From NCBI RefSeq assembly GCF_003054175.1, contig NZ_QBKN01000038.1:1-32540 (forward strand): a stretch of DNA of 32,540 nucleotides, written 5' to 3'. Position 1 is the first letter of the stretch. Every line of letters begins with the position of its first letter. A model generated the notes under the pieces. That model made no database searches and was not told the origin of the DNA. It worked only from the letters and a program-made list of their open reading frames with translations. A program made the position numbers and the translations under genes. The stretch is from Allosediminivita pacifica. GTDB taxonomy: Bacteria; Pseudomonadota; Alphaproteobacteria; Rhodobacterales; Rhodobacteraceae. This document shows positions 15,788 to 25,308 of the stretch, piece by piece.

Positions 15788-16549
15788 ATGAAGACCCGTA
15801 TTGCAGCCTCTGCCCTCGCACTAATGTCGACCGCCGCCGCAGCGCAAGATGCCGCAAGCACCCTGCCCGACGCCGTCGCGCGCGTGGCACCGGCGCTCGA
15901 GGCCTATTCCACCGAAGATCTCGTCGGTTCCGTCTGGAACGGCGAAGAGCTTTCCATGCGTGACCGCGCGCTCGTGACCTTCGCGGCATTGATGACCCGA
16001 CACGAGACCGAAAACCTCGGCAGCTACGTGGAACTGGCACTCGATGCCGGAGTGAGCCCTGCAGAGCTTTCCGAGACCATCACTCACCTCGCCTTCTACA
16101 CCGGCTGGGGCAACGCAACGGCTGCCGCCGAGGCGATGGCACCTATTTACGAAGAGCGCGGCATCGCCGCCGAGGATCTGCCCGCCGTCGACCCCGAGTT
16201 GCTGCCGCTGAACGAAGAAGCCGAAGCCGCCCGCCAGGAAAACGTGCAGGGCAATTACGGTGACGTCAGCCAAGGCGTGGTGGACAACACGGAGCAGCTG
16301 CTCTTCCTCGACCTCTGGCTGCGCCCCGCGCTCGAGCCGCGCGACCGAAGCCTTGTGACGGTGGCAGCTCTGATTGCGGCAGGCCAGCCCGAGCAGATGA
16401 CCTTCCACCTCAACCGTGCCATGGACAACGGCCTGACCCAGGAAGAAGCGGGCGCGATGCTGTCCCACCTCGCCTTCTACGCCGGCTGGCCCAAGGTCTT
16501 CTCGGCGATGCCGGTGGCCAAGGAAGTCTTCGAGAGCCGCAGCCAATAA
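15788..16549 (+). CDS. Exported double-domain carboxymuconolactone decarboxylase family protein
   Basis: A 253-residue protein with a Sec signal (MKTRIAASALALMSTAAAAQ) and two tandem CMD repeats at about residues 45-115 and 175-250. The repeats align: MRDRALVTFAALM with PRDRSLVTVAALI, and ETITHLAFYTGWGNA with AMLSHLAFYAGWPKV. The whole protein has no cysteine, so it cannot be an AhpD-type peroxidase with a CxxC site. A strong AAGGAGA ribosome binding site precedes the ATG. True gamma-carboxymuconolactone decarboxylases are cytosolic and single-domain. An exported double-domain form must have another, unknown job. It is followed on the same strand by the NADP reductase and the second cupin. 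Confidence 0.88.
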   Translation: MKTRIAASALALMSTAAAAQDAASTLPDAVARVAPALEAYSTEDLVGSVWNGEELSMRDRALVTFAALMTRHETENLGSYVELALDAGVSPAELSETITHLAFYTGWGNATAAAEAMAPIYEERGIAAEDLPAVDPELLPLNEEAEAARQENVQGNYGDVSQGVVDNTEQLLFLDLWLRPALEPRDRSLVTVAALIAAGQPEQMTFHLNRAMDNGLTQEEAGAMLSHLAFYAGWPKVFSAMPVAKEVFESRSQ

Positions 16550-16562
16550 AGGAACAGGAACA

Positions 16563-16586
16563 GTGGCGGGGCACCGGTCCCGCCAC
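16563..16586. other. Intercistronic hairpin
   Basis: GTGGCGGG and CCCGCCAC, perfect 8-bp arms with an 8-nt loop, in the 70-bp gap between the CMD-like gene and the reductase. No T run follows. Confidence 0.4.
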
Positions 16587-16619
16587 ATCATGCAAGACCA
16601 AGAAGGGCTGGAACAGGAC

Positions 16620-17258
16620 ATGAAGATCGGAATTCTCGGTTCCGGGCTGATGGGCGGAAAACTAGGTCGCAACTGGGCCGCTTGTGGCCACGACGTCACC
16701 TTCGCGTACTCCCGAAGCACCTCGAAGCTCGAACGCTTGGCGCGCGATGCCGGCGCCAGCTACGGCAGCGTCGCCGAAGCAGTAGACGGGGCCGACGCGC
16801 TCCTCCTGTCGGTGCATTGGTCGCGCGTCGATGACGTTCTGGAGCAGGCGACCGCCAGTCTCGGCGGCAAGTTGGTTCTCAACTGCTGCGTGCCGCTCGA
16901 CGAGGGTAACAGCAATCTGGTGATCGGCCCCAACGACTCCGGTGCGGAAGAACTCGCCCGCAGGCGCCCCGATGTCCGCTGGGTTTCGTGCTTCAACACC
17001 ATCCCCTCCGAGGCCTTCGCGCCCGTATTCGCCCGCAAGGGACAGACACCCGCGCCGCAGGTATTCACCTACTCCGACGACGACGCCGCGAAAGAGATCG
17101 CTGGCGGTCTCATCCGAGACGTCGGGTTCGAGCCCCTCGACACAGGCGGCCTTCGCAACGGACGCTACGTGGAACCCTTTGCCCTCGCCACCGTAGAGCT
17201 CGCCTACATGCAGCCCGGCGGCCCCGCCCTGACATACCGTTTCGAGAAGTTGCGCTGA
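16620..17258 (+). CDS. NADPH-dependent F420 reductase-like / NAD(P)-binding protein
   Basis: A 212-residue protein of the F420-NADP oxidoreductase-like family (COG2085). It has an N-terminal Rossmann motif GSGLMGGKLG, then FAYSRST, which suits a 2'-phosphate and therefore NADP. ADALLLSVHW, LNCCVPLD and WVSCFNTIP are typical family blocks. The ATG at 16620 follows GGAACAGGA; an in-frame GTG at 16563 lies inside a hairpin and was rejected. Most proteobacterial members do not use F420, and their true substrate is not known to me. It is placed between the CMD-like gene and the second cupin, with a 24-bp gap to the latter, so the three form an operon. Confidence 0.88.
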   Translation: MKIGILGSGLMGGKLGRNWAACGHDVTFAYSRSTSKLERLARDAGASYGSVAEAVDGADALLLSVHWSRVDDVLEQATASLGGKLVLNCCVPLDEGNSNLVIGPNDSGAEELARRRPDVRWVSCFNTIPSEAFAPVFARKGQTPAPQVFTYSDDDAAKEIAGGLIRDVGFEPLDTGGLRNGRYVEPFALATVELAYMQPGGPALTYRFEKLR

Positions 17259-17282
17259 ACGCGCGAAGAAAGGAAGAAGACC

Positions 17283-17678
<396 letters not shown>

Positions 17679-17727
17679 ACCCGGTCCTCATCAGAGAGGA
17701 CGGCCCTTGGCTGCCACGACAGGTTGC

Positions 17728-17760
17728 GACCGCCGGATCTCCCGGCGGTCCTTCTTTTTT
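17728..17760 (+). terminator. Rho-independent terminator
   Basis: GACCGCCGG and CCGGCGGTC, perfect 9-bp arms with a 5-nt loop, followed by CTTCTTTTTT. It ends the CMD-like/reductase/cupin operon. Confidence 0.92.
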
Positions 17761-17771
17761 GAGAGCGCGTG

Positions 17772-17792
17772 GTTCATGAGATCCGCTCATGA
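17772..17792 (+). promoter_or_regulatory. LysR-type box upstream of the RibD-like/MFS operon
   Basis: GTTCATGA, N7, TCATGA: perfect core dyad TCATGA-N7-TCATGA. It starts 12 bp after the preceding terminator and its centre is 90 bp before the start at 17873. Confidence 0.72.
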
Positions 17793-17872
17793 CTGATTGC
17801 CGCGGGCCCGGCATGCCGGCACCCCGCTCGCAGCCTATATTCCCTAGCGCATCCACCCCCCGGAGTCCCCGC

Positions 17873-18553
17873 ATGTCCCGTCCCGACATCATCTGCCACA
17901 TGATTACCTCTTTGGACGGAAAGCTCCTCCCGGAACGCTGGCCCACGGAGATGGACGATATCGAGCGCTGCTACGAGACCGCCGAAACCCGGCTCGAGGC
18001 AAACGGATGGATCGTCGGGCGTGCCACGATGGCACACTACTTGACCGAGGGCGGCCCGGCGGTGGGCCCAACGCGCGGGCCACGCGAGGACCGTCTGCAA
18101 GAGGCGGACGGACGCGACATCGCGCTGTGCTTCGACCGTGAGGGGCGGCTGCGTCCCGAAACCGGAGACCTCGGTGGCGATCACCTGGTTCTCGCGATGT
18201 CGGAACAGGTGTCGGACGACCACGTGAACGAGCTCGCGGCCCGCGGCGTGTCGGTGGTCTTCGCGGGACCTTCGGGTAGCGATATCGCCGGGGTTCTCGA
18301 AAAGGTCGGCGCAGCATTCGGCGTCACCCGGATGCTGCTCGAAGGTGGTGGTCGGATGAACGGAGCCTTCCTTGCCGCCGGCCTGATCGACGGCACGAGC
18401 ACCTTGGTGCACCCTGTCATCGACGGAGGCGCGAACCTTCCCTCGATCTACGAGGGACCCTCGAACAATCGCGGAATGAAGCTGTCGCTCGTCTCTGCGG
18501 AGAGCCTGCAGGACGGGACGGTCTGGCTTCGCCACGAGGTTACAAATGACTGA
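17873..18553 (+). CDS. RibD C-terminal/dihydrofolate reductase-like family protein
   Basis: A 226-residue reductase of the RibD C-terminal domain family, which binds NADPH in a DHFR-like fold. It begins DIICHMITSLDGKL, the usual family start, and has WIVGRATM, then LLEGGGRMNGAFLAAGLID, a strong family signature. The ATG at 17873 has GGAG upstream; an open frame from 17789 would add 28 low-complexity residues and run over the box region. Stand-alone members are general NADPH reductases of unknown substrate and are not dedicated riboflavin enzymes. The last 8 bp overlap the MFS gene, which indicates translational coupling. Confidence 0.88.
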   Translation: MSRPDIICHMITSLDGKLLPERWPTEMDDIERCYETAETRLEANGWIVGRATMAHYLTEGGPAVGPTRGPREDRLQEADGRDIALCFDREGRLRPETGDLGGDHLVLAMSEQVSDDHVNELAARGVSVVFAGPSGSDIAGVLEKVGAAFGVTRMLLEGGGRMNGAFLAAGLIDGTSTLVHPVIDGGANLPSIYEGPSNNRGMKLSLVSAESLQDGTVWLRHEVTND

Positions 18554-19922
18554 AGCGACGGGTCGGAAGGCCTCTCCAACAGTGACCCTGGACCCATTGG
18601 CGCCGCTCGTCGTCATCGCCACCGCGACGATGCTCGCACTGGTGGTCTTCACGGCACCGCTGACAACTCTTGAGGCCATGACCGATGCGCTCGCGCTTTC
18701 CGCCGGTGAGCAGGCCTGGACCATGAGCGGCATGCCCCTCGGCGCCGCGGCCGGATTGCTTTTCGCGGGCGCGCTCGGCGATACGACCGGGCGCCGTCGC
18801 ACGTTGCTCGGCGGGCTGTGGCTTACGGCTCTGTCCTCGGCGCTTGCCGCCCTCGCCTGGAGCGGGCCGGTGCTGATTGCCGCGCGCATCCTTCAAGGCC
18901 TGGGCAGTGCCGGGATCATGGCCTGCGGCCTCGGCATCGTCGGCACTGTCTACCGCGGAGCCGCGCAGCGCCGGGCCGCAGGCATCTGGGCTGCCGCGCT
19001 CGGCGCCGGAGTCGCGGTCGGCCCGATCCTGGCCTCACTGATGCTGGGACTTGCGGGTTGGGCTGCTATCCACTGGGTGCTGGCCATCTTTGCTGCAGGG
19101 CTCGCCGTGGTCGGCGTTGTCCACCTTCCGGAAAGCCCCCGGGCGCGAGCCCGCGTGGATGTCGCAGGTGGCCTGTTGCTAATGATCGCCATGGGCTGCG
19201 CGCTCGGAGCCATGACAGAACTGCGCGTCGGCAGCCCGGTACGCGTGGCGATACTCGCAGCCCTGGCAGCAGTGGCGCTGCTGATCTTTCTGACCGTCGA
19301 ACGGCGCAGCGGCAATCCGGTTCTCCAGATCGGTCTGTTCCTGCGTCCCGATTTCGCCGGCGCGACCCTTGCCGCTCTCGCCTCGGGCGCCGGTGTGCTC
19401 GCTCTCATGTCACTCGTTCCCACCGTGCTCGTGAGAGGGTTCGGGGTGGGACCGCTCTCCGCCGCCGTGATCCTCCTCGCCTGGTCGGGCCTCACCGTCG
19501 TCGCAGCCCTTTACACCGGGTGGCTTCCCGAGCGGCTGTCCTCGCGCGACCGCGTCGTGATCGCCCTGCTGGGCTGCATGGTCGGGCAACTGCTGCTCTG
19601 GGGTGCGCACGAGGGGGCGACTTGGCGGATCGTCTTACCGGGGCTGCTGGTTGCAGGGATCTCCAACGGGATCCTGAACGCGGCACTGGGACATGCAGCG
19701 GTGCAGAGCGTGCCTTCCGAACGCTCGGCCATGGGATCAGCCGCGAACAACACGGCCCGTTACCTCGGCTCGGCCATGGGGATCGCCGTGATCTCGTTGC
19801 TGATCGCAGCGCCTGGACCGTCGGGCTTCTTCACGGGATGGCACCGGGCCGTCGCGCTCTCCGCTCTCGTCAGCCTGGGCGGTGCCATCGCCGTCCTTGC
19901 TCTCAGCCGCCGCCACGCCTGA
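18546..19922 (+). CDS. MFS transporter, DHA2-like drug/metabolite exporter
   Basis: A 458-residue inner-membrane protein with about 14 hydrophobic segments, the DHA2 arrangement. Motif A-like GALGDTTGRRRTLLGG follows helix 2, and RILQGLGSAGIMACGLGIV is the helix 4 motif. AAALGAGVAVGPIL resembles the antiporter motif C of helix 5. It begins inside the RibD-like gene (8-bp overlap) and ends before a hairpin shared with nhaC. As the last gene of a LysR-box operon, it may expel the compound that the cluster handles. This is inference. Confidence 0.92.
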   Translation: MTEATGRKASPTVTLDPLAPLVVIATATMLALVVFTAPLTTLEAMTDALALSAGEQAWTMSGMPLGAAAGLLFAGALGDTTGRRRTLLGGLWLTALSSALAALAWSGPVLIAARILQGLGSAGIMACGLGIVGTVYRGAAQRRAAGIWAAALGAGVAVGPILASLMLGLAGWAAIHWVLAIFAAGLAVVGVVHLPESPRARARVDVAGGLLLMIAMGCALGAMTELRVGSPVRVAILAALAAVALLIFLTVERRSGNPVLQIGLFLRPDFAGATLAALASGAGVLALMSLVPTVLVRGFGVGPLSAAVILLAWSGLTVVAALYTGWLPERLSSRDRVVIALLGCMVGQLLLWGAHEGATWRIVLPGLLVAGISNGILNAALGHAAVQSVPSERSAMGSAANNTARYLGSAMGIAVISLLIAAPGPSGFFTGWHRAVALSALVSLGGAIAVLALSRRHA

Positions 19923-19970
19923 TCGGCCAACAGGCCCGAACCACGCCAGACCACCTGAGCCGAAAGGCAA

Positions 19971-19992
19971 GGGGCGGCCCGACGGCCGCCCC
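19971..19992. terminator. Hairpin terminator between convergent MFS and nhaC genes
   Basis: GGGGCGGCC and GGCCGCCCC, perfect 9-bp arms with a 4-nt loop. It is followed by TATTCC on the plus strand and TTGCCTTT on the minus strand, so it is a weak tract but well placed for both genes. Confidence 0.6.
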
Positions 19993-20013
19993 TATTCCGT
20001 TGACAAGTCTCGA

Positions 20014-21543
20014 TCACTCCGCCGGTGCGGCCTGTCCCGAGCGTCCGATGCTTACTGGCGCGTCGTAGCCGTAAGCGCTGAGGTCCGCGACTTGGCGTTC
20101 GTTGTCGATCCAGTCCTTCTGCTCGGCCTCGTCCGCCTTGGGCGAGAAAATCCCGAACCACGCGTAGCTGATGCCGATGATCGGCGTGATCCAGCAGGCG
20201 AAGGCCAGCGGGATATACAGCAGGTTCTGGAGGTTGCCGTCCCCGATGCCGAGCCCCAGCGCGCTGATGACAAAAGCGCCGCCCGCGTTCCACGGGATCA
20301 GCGGCGACATGAGCGTGCCGCCCTCCTCGATGCCGCGCGACAGGTTGAGCGTGGAATAGCCCATGCCCCGGTAGACCGGCGCGTACATCCGCCCCGGCAG
20401 CGCGATGGAGAGGTAGGGATCGCCCGCCACAAGGTTGGTCGCGGTCGAGGTGGCGATGGCCGCCGTCTGGACGCCGGCAAAGCTGTGCACCTTCTCGAGG
20501 ATCGCCTCGATGATGGCCTGAAGGCAGCCGGTGCGTTCCAGCGCGCCGCCGAAGCCCAGCGCGATGAGGATGAGCGAGATCGTCCACATCATCGACTGGA
20601 TGCCGCCGCGGTTCAGCAGGCTGTCGATCTCCTCCACGCCGGTGTCGATGCTGTAGCCGCTGTTTGCGTAGCTGAACACGTTGTCGAGCGTCGCGCCCTG
20701 CGCAAGCATCGCGGTCAGGCCGCCCACGACCACGCCCGCGAAAAGCGAGGGGATCGGCGGTTTCTTCGCGACGGCGAGCGCAATGACGAGTGCGGCGGGC
20801 ACCAGCAGCCAGGGCGAGATCAGGAAGTTCTCCTGCAGGGCGCTGGTGATGGCGTCGATCCGCTCGAAGGCGGCCCCGTCCCCGTCCACGAGGCTGTAGC
20901 CCGCCCAGACGTAGATCGCGAGCGCGATCAGCATGGCCGGGATCGTCGTCGGCATCATGTTCCGGATGTGGTCGAAGACGTTCTGTGCCGTCACCGCCGG
21001 GGCGAGGTTCGTGGTGTCCGACAGCGGCGAGATCTTGTCGCCGAAGAAGGCGCCCGAGACCACGGCCCCCGCCGTCCAGTAGACCGGCACGTCGAAGCCC
21101 GCGCCGATGCCCATGAGCGCGAGGCCCACAGTGCCGACGGTCCCCCACGAGGTGCCGAGCGAGACCGAGACCACGGCGCACATCACCATCGAGGCGGCGA
21201 GAAAGATCGAGGGCGAGAGGATCACCAGCCCGTAGTAGATCAGCGTGGGCACGGTGCCCGAGGCGATCCAGACGCCGATGATCATGCCCACCACGATCAG
21301 CACCGAGACCGAGGGCAGCGACACGTTGATGACGCGGAAGACCCCGTTCTCGAGGCTCGGCCATTCGTGGCCGAGGTAGATGCCGACGATGCCGGTGATG
21401 GCAAGGCCGATGGCGAGCGGGATGTGCGGGGTAAAGTCACCGAAATAGAAAAGCTGAAGCGCCAGGATCAGGAGCGTCAGCAGAACGGGCACGAGCGCCA
21501 GCCCGAGCGATGGCGCCCGTGGCTGCGGTTTGTCGTCTGCCAT
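20014..21543 (-). CDS. nhaC: Na+/H+ antiporter, NhaC family
   Basis: A 509-residue membrane protein with about 11-12 transmembrane segments. NhaC signatures are VSLGTSWGTVGTVGLALMGIG, AGAVVSGAFFGDKISPLSDTTNLA and ATNLVAGDPYLSIALPGRMY. The ATG at 21541-21543 has GGAGGA upstream. The family exchanges external protons for internal sodium, which suits a marine or saline habitat. Codon use here and in putA is more uniformly GC-ending than in the 6-20 kb region, so this segment looks like stable backbone. A 105-bp gap with a GC-rich palindrome separates it from putA upstream; co-transcription is possible. Confidence 0.95.
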   Translation of the reverse strand: MADDKPQPRAPSLGLALVPVLLTLLILALQLFYFGDFTPHIPLAIGLAITGIVGIYLGHEWPSLENGVFRVINVSLPSVSVLIVVGMIIGVWIASGTVPTLIYYGLVILSPSIFLAASMVMCAVVSVSLGTSWGTVGTVGLALMGIGAGFDVPVYWTAGAVVSGAFFGDKISPLSDTTNLAPAVTAQNVFDHIRNMMPTTIPAMLIALAIYVWAGYSLVDGDGAAFERIDAITSALQENFLISPWLLVPAALVIALAVAKKPPIPSLFAGVVVGGLTAMLAQGATLDNVFSYANSGYSIDTGVEEIDSLLNRGGIQSMMWTISLILIALGFGGALERTGCLQAIIEAILEKVHSFAGVQTAAIATSTATNLVAGDPYLSIALPGRMYAPVYRGMGYSTLNLSRGIEEGGTLMSPLIPWNAGGAFVISALGLGIGDGNLQNLLYIPLAFACWITPIIGISYAWFGIFSPKADEAEQKDWIDNERQVADLSAYGYDAPVSIGRSGQAAPAE

Positions 21544-21614
21544 GGAAGTGTCCTCCGTTGCGTGCGGTTTTGACCGGTATCGTCCGCGCGCGGCGCCCCC
21601 ACCGGCAGTTGGGT

Positions 21615-21634
21615 CCGGCCCCCGCGGGGGCCGG
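21615..21634. terminator. GC-rich palindrome after putA
   Basis: CCGGCCCCCG and CGGGGGCCGG form a perfect 20-bp palindrome 15 bp after the putA stop. No T run follows, so termination would be weak or rho-assisted. Confidence 0.4.
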
Positions 21635-21648
21635 GCCGGAGGACCGCC

Positions 21649-24600
21649 TCAGGAGGTGGCGGCCAGGAGGCTGGCGTTGCCGCCTGCTGCAGTGGTGTCG
21701 ATGCAGAGGTGGCGTTCAGCCACGTAGCGTTCGGGGCCGATCACCTCGGTCACCAGCGGCACGATGGCGCCGCCGCGTTCGGCAAGCGCGAGCCGCAGCT
21801 CGCGGGTCCAGTCCGAGGCGCCCGCTGCCGCGACGGCGACCACGTCCTTGAGCTTGGTCAGCGTCTCGGCCGCCACGGTGCCGTCGAAGACGGCGACCGG
21901 CGCGCCGGCGTCCTTCAGCTTTTCGCCGGCCTCCTTCACGCCCGGGGCCACCAGCGCGACGGCGCAGCCCGCGCCCAGCGCCTGGATCGCCTGCGCCAGT
22001 GCCTGGTCGGCAGTCGGGCCAAGGCAGAGCACCGTGCCGCGCGGCGCGAACCGCAGGCGGTTGCTTTCACCCGTGGGCCCCGGCAGCGTCAGCGGCGACA
22101 TGTCGAAGGCCGCCGTTTCGGTGAGCGCCTTGCGCACCAGGCCCTTGGAGCCCGGCAGCGCGCTGCGCAGCGCCTGCACCTTGTCGGGGCGCGCGGCCCA
22201 GTTGCGGGCGTCGAGCGCGCTCACGGCCTTCTGCAGCGGCTCGGTGGCGATGGTGTCGCCCTCGGGGGCCGCGGCCTCGACCGGCTTGCCGGTGCGGCGG
22301 AACCGCGTGAGGTAGAGCGGCCCGCCCGCCTTCGGCCCGGTGCCCGACAGCCCCTCGCCGCCGAAGGGCTGGGAGCCCACGATGGCGCCGATCTGGTTGC
22401 GGTTCACGTAGGTGTTGCCGACCTTGATGCGTTCCACGATCTGCTGCACGCGGTCGTCGATCCGGGTGTGCAGGCCGAAGGTCAGGCCGTAGCCCTTGGC
22501 GTTGATGTCATCGACGGTCTTGTCGATGTCCTTGGCCTTGAAGGTGGCCACGTGCAGGATCGGCCCGAAGACCTCGCGCTCCAGATCGCCGATGCCCGAG
22601 ACCTCGATGACCGCGGGGCCGACGTAGGTGCCGCCCTCGGGCGCGGGCAGGGTTTTGAGCAGCTTGCCCGCCTTGTCCTTGTCGGCGACGTAGCCAGAGA
22701 TGTCCTTCTGCGCCTCGGCGTCGATCACGGGCGAGACGTCCACGTCGGTGCGCCAGGGATCGCCCACGGTGAGCGCGTCCATCGCCCCGTAGAGCATGTG
22801 GATCAGCCGGTCGCGCGCCTCTTCCTGGACGTAGAGCATCCGCAGCGCCGAGCAGCGCTGGCCCGCCGACTGGAACGACGAGATCAGGATGTCGCGCACG
22901 GCCTGTTCGGTGAGCGCGGTGGAATCCACGATCATGGCGTTGAGACCGCCGGTTTCGGCGATGAGCACCGCCTCGGGGCCGGCGTTCTTGGCGAGCGTCT
23001 TGTGGATGATCTGCGCCACCTCGGTGGAGCCGGTGAAGCAGACGCCCGCGATGCGCGGGTCCGAGGTGAGCGGCCCGCCCACGGTCGGCCCGTCGCCCGG
23101 GAGAAGCTGCAGCGCCGCCTCGGGCATGCCCGCCTCGCGCATGAGCGCGACCGCCTTGGCGGCGATCAGGGGCGTCTGCTCGGCAGGCTTGGCGACCACG
23201 GCGTTGCCGACGGCCAGCGCGGCCGAAAGCTGCCCGGTGAAGATCGCCAGCGGGAAGTTCCAGGGGCTGATGCAGACGAAGACGCCGCAGGGGGTGCCGG
23301 GTTCCTCGTCCTCGAGCCGCTCGGCCTCGGAGGCGTAGTAGCGCAAGAAGTCCACGGCCTCGCGCACCTCGGCGATGCCGTCGGAGAGCATCTTGCCCGC
23401 CTCGCGGGTGGCGATGGCGCAAAGCTCGGCGGTGTTTTCCTCGTAGAGGTCGGCGACCTTGCGCAGGATGGCGGCGCGTTCGGCCACCGGCGTCGCGGAC
23501 CAGTCCTTGAAGCCCTGCTCGGCGGCGTCGAGCGCGGCGGTGACCTCTTCCGAGGTGGCGTTGGTCACCTGCCCCACCACGCGCGACGGATCTGCGGGGG
23601 AATGGACGTCGTAGGCCTGCCCCTTGGGCGCGGGATCACCGGCCATGATGGGCGCGGCGGTCCAGGTGGTGTCGGCGAAGCGCTCGCGGTCGGCCAGCAG
23701 CGGCAGGACCGAGGCGGGTTCGTTGATGCGGAAGCCCTTGGAGTTGGCGCGCTCGGGCTGGAACAGCTCGGGCGGCTGCTTGATGCCGGGGTTGTGCACC
23801 GTGTCGAGCGCCTTGACGTCCTTGACCGGGTCGCGGGCGATGGTGTCGGAGGAGATCGAGGTGTCGACGATCTGGTTCACGAAGGAGGAGTTCGCGCCGT
23901 TTTCCAGCAGGCGCCGCACGAGGTAGGCGAGCAGGTCGCGGTGCGCGCCCACGGGGGCGTAGATGCGGCAGCGCGTGCCCTCGCTGCCCTTGACGATGGC
24001 GTGCAGGCTTTCGCCCATGCCGTGCAGGCGCTGGAATTCGAAGCTGTCCTTGTCGTTGCCCGCCATGGCGATCACGGCGGCACAGGTGTGCGCGTTGTGC
24101 GTGGCAAACTGCGGGTAGATCCGGTCGCGCCGGTCCATGAGCATCTGCGCGCAGGCCATGTAGCTCACGTCGGTGTTCACCTTGCGGGTGAAGACCGGGA
24201 AGGTGTTGACCCCCAGCTCCTGCGCCAGCTTGATCTCGGTGTCCCAGTAGGCGCCCTTCACCAGCCGGACCATGATCTTGCGGTCATAGCGCTCGGCCAT
24301 GTCGTAAAGCGCCTCGATCACGGGGCCCGCGCGGCGGCCGTAGGCCTGCACCACGATGCCGAAGCCGTCCCAGTTGTCGAGTGCCGGGTCGGCCATGATC
24401 GCCTCGATGATCTCGAGCGAGATATCCAGCCGGTCCTGTTCCTCGGCGTCGATGTTGAAGCCGATGTTGGCCTTGGCGGCCTGCTTCACCAGTTCCAGCG
24501 CGCGCGGCAGCAGCACCTTCATCACCGTGTCGCGGTGGGTGTATTCGTAGCGCGGGTGCAGCGCCGACAGCTTGACCGAGATGCCGGGGCTGGAGCGCAC

Positions 24601-25308
24601 GTCACCCTTGGCCGCATTGGAAATGGCCGAGATCGCCTTGGCGTAGGCGTCCTTGTAGCGGATCGCGTCCTCGTCGGTGCGCGCCGCCTCGCCCAGCATG
24701 TCGTAGCTGTAGGTATAGCCCTTCTTCTCAAGCGGGCGGGCATTCTTCATGCCCTCTTCGATGGTCTGGCCCAGCACGAACTGCTTGCCGAGGATCTTCA
24801 TCGACTGGCCCACCGCGGTCCGCACCACCGGTTCGCCCATGCGGCGGACAAGCCCGCGCAGCGCCTTGGCGGGGCCCTTGGGATCGTCCTCGATCACGCG
24901 GCCGGTCAGCAGCAGCGCCCAGGTCGAGGCGTTGACCATCGACGACGAGGAATGCCCGAGGTGCGCGCCCCAGTCGGACGGCGCGATCTTGTCCTCGATG
25001 AGCTCGTCGATGGTTTCGGCGTCCGGCACCCGCAGCAGCGCCTCGGCAAGGCACATGAGGCCCACGCCCTCTTCCGTCGAAAGCCCGTATTCCGCGAGGA
25101 AGGCCTCCATCATCGAGGGCGAGGTTTCCTTGCGCACGCGGTCCACGTATTTCGCGCCGATCTCGGACACCCGGGCGCGCTCCTCCTCGGAGAAGCGGAT
25201 CTTCTCGAGCAGCGTGGCGATGACCTCGGCCTCGGAGGTGGAATAGGTCTCGCGGATGCGCTCGCGGATTTCTGGGATGGCTGTGTCGCCCTTGGGTGCG
25301 ATGTTCAT
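21649..25308 (-). CDS. putA: Bifunctional proline dehydrogenase / L-glutamate gamma-semialdehyde dehydrogenase PutA
   Basis: A 1,219-residue enzyme that oxidises proline to glutamate through pyrroline-5-carboxylate, at the inner membrane face. The proline dehydrogenase barrel occupies about residues 170-480 (NIGFNIDAEEQDRLDIS, MVRLVKGAYWD, QFATHNAHT, RIYAPVGAHRDLLAYLVRRL). The aldehyde dehydrogenase part follows (ISPWNFPLAIFTGQ, AETGGLNAMIVDS, catalytic Cys in AGQRCSALR) and then a C-terminal domain. No N-terminal ribbon-helix-helix is present, so it does not repress itself; the length matches type B PutA of Sinorhizobium. The start at 25306-25308 follows GGGGGAG. The PutR (Lrp-type) gene often divergent from putA in relatives is absent here. 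Confidence 0.96.
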   Translation of the reverse strand: MNIAPKGDTAIPEIRERIRETYSTSEAEVIATLLEKIRFSEEERARVSEIGAKYVDRVRKETSPSMMEAFLAEYGLSTEEGVGLMCLAEALLRVPDAETIDELIEDKIAPSDWGAHLGHSSSSMVNASTWALLLTGRVIEDDPKGPAKALRGLVRRMGEPVVRTAVGQSMKILGKQFVLGQTIEEGMKNARPLEKKGYTYSYDMLGEAARTDEDAIRYKDAYAKAISAISNAAKGDVRSSPGISVKLSALHPRYEYTHRDTVMKVLLPRALELVKQAAKANIGFNIDAEEQDRLDISLEIIEAIMADPALDNWDGFGIVVQAYGRRAGPVIEALYDMAERYDRKIMVRLVKGAYWDTEIKLAQELGVNTFPVFTRKVNTDVSYMACAQMLMDRRDRIYPQFATHNAHTCAAVIAMAGNDKDSFEFQRLHGMGESLHAIVKGSEGTRCRIYAPVGAHRDLLAYLVRRLLENGANSSFVNQIVDTSISSDTIARDPVKDVKALDTVHNPGIKQPPELFQPERANSKGFRINEPASVLPLLADRERFADTTWTAAPIMAGDPAPKGQAYDVHSPADPSRVVGQVTNATSEEVTAALDAAEQGFKDWSATPVAERAAILRKVADLYEENTAELCAIATREAGKMLSDGIAEVREAVDFLRYYASEAERLEDEEPGTPCGVFVCISPWNFPLAIFTGQLSAALAVGNAVVAKPAEQTPLIAAKAVALMREAGMPEAALQLLPGDGPTVGGPLTSDPRIAGVCFTGSTEVAQIIHKTLAKNAGPEAVLIAETGGLNAMIVDSTALTEQAVRDILISSFQSAGQRCSALRMLYVQEEARDRLIHMLYGAMDALTVGDPWRTDVDVSPVIDAEAQKDISGYVADKDKAGKLLKTLPAPEGGTYVGPAVIEVSGIGDLEREVFGPILHVATFKAKDIDKTVDDINAKGYGLTFGLHTRIDDRVQQIVERIKVGNTYVNRNQIGAIVGSQPFGGEGLSGTGPKAGGPLYLTRFRRTGKPVEAAAPEGDTIATEPLQKAVSALDARNWAARPDKVQALRSALPGSKGLVRKALTETAAFDMSPLTLPGPTGESNRLRFAPRGTVLCLGPTADQALAQAIQALGAGCAVALVAPGVKEAGEKLKDAGAPVAVFDGTVAAETLTKLKDVVAVAAAGASDWTRELRLALAERGGAIVPLVTEVIGPERYVAERHLCIDTTAAGGNASLLAATS

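Noticed and set aside
15985-15992. Another ATTGATGA
   Set aside because: Inside the CMD-like coding region and without the second arm; expected by chance for an 8-mer.
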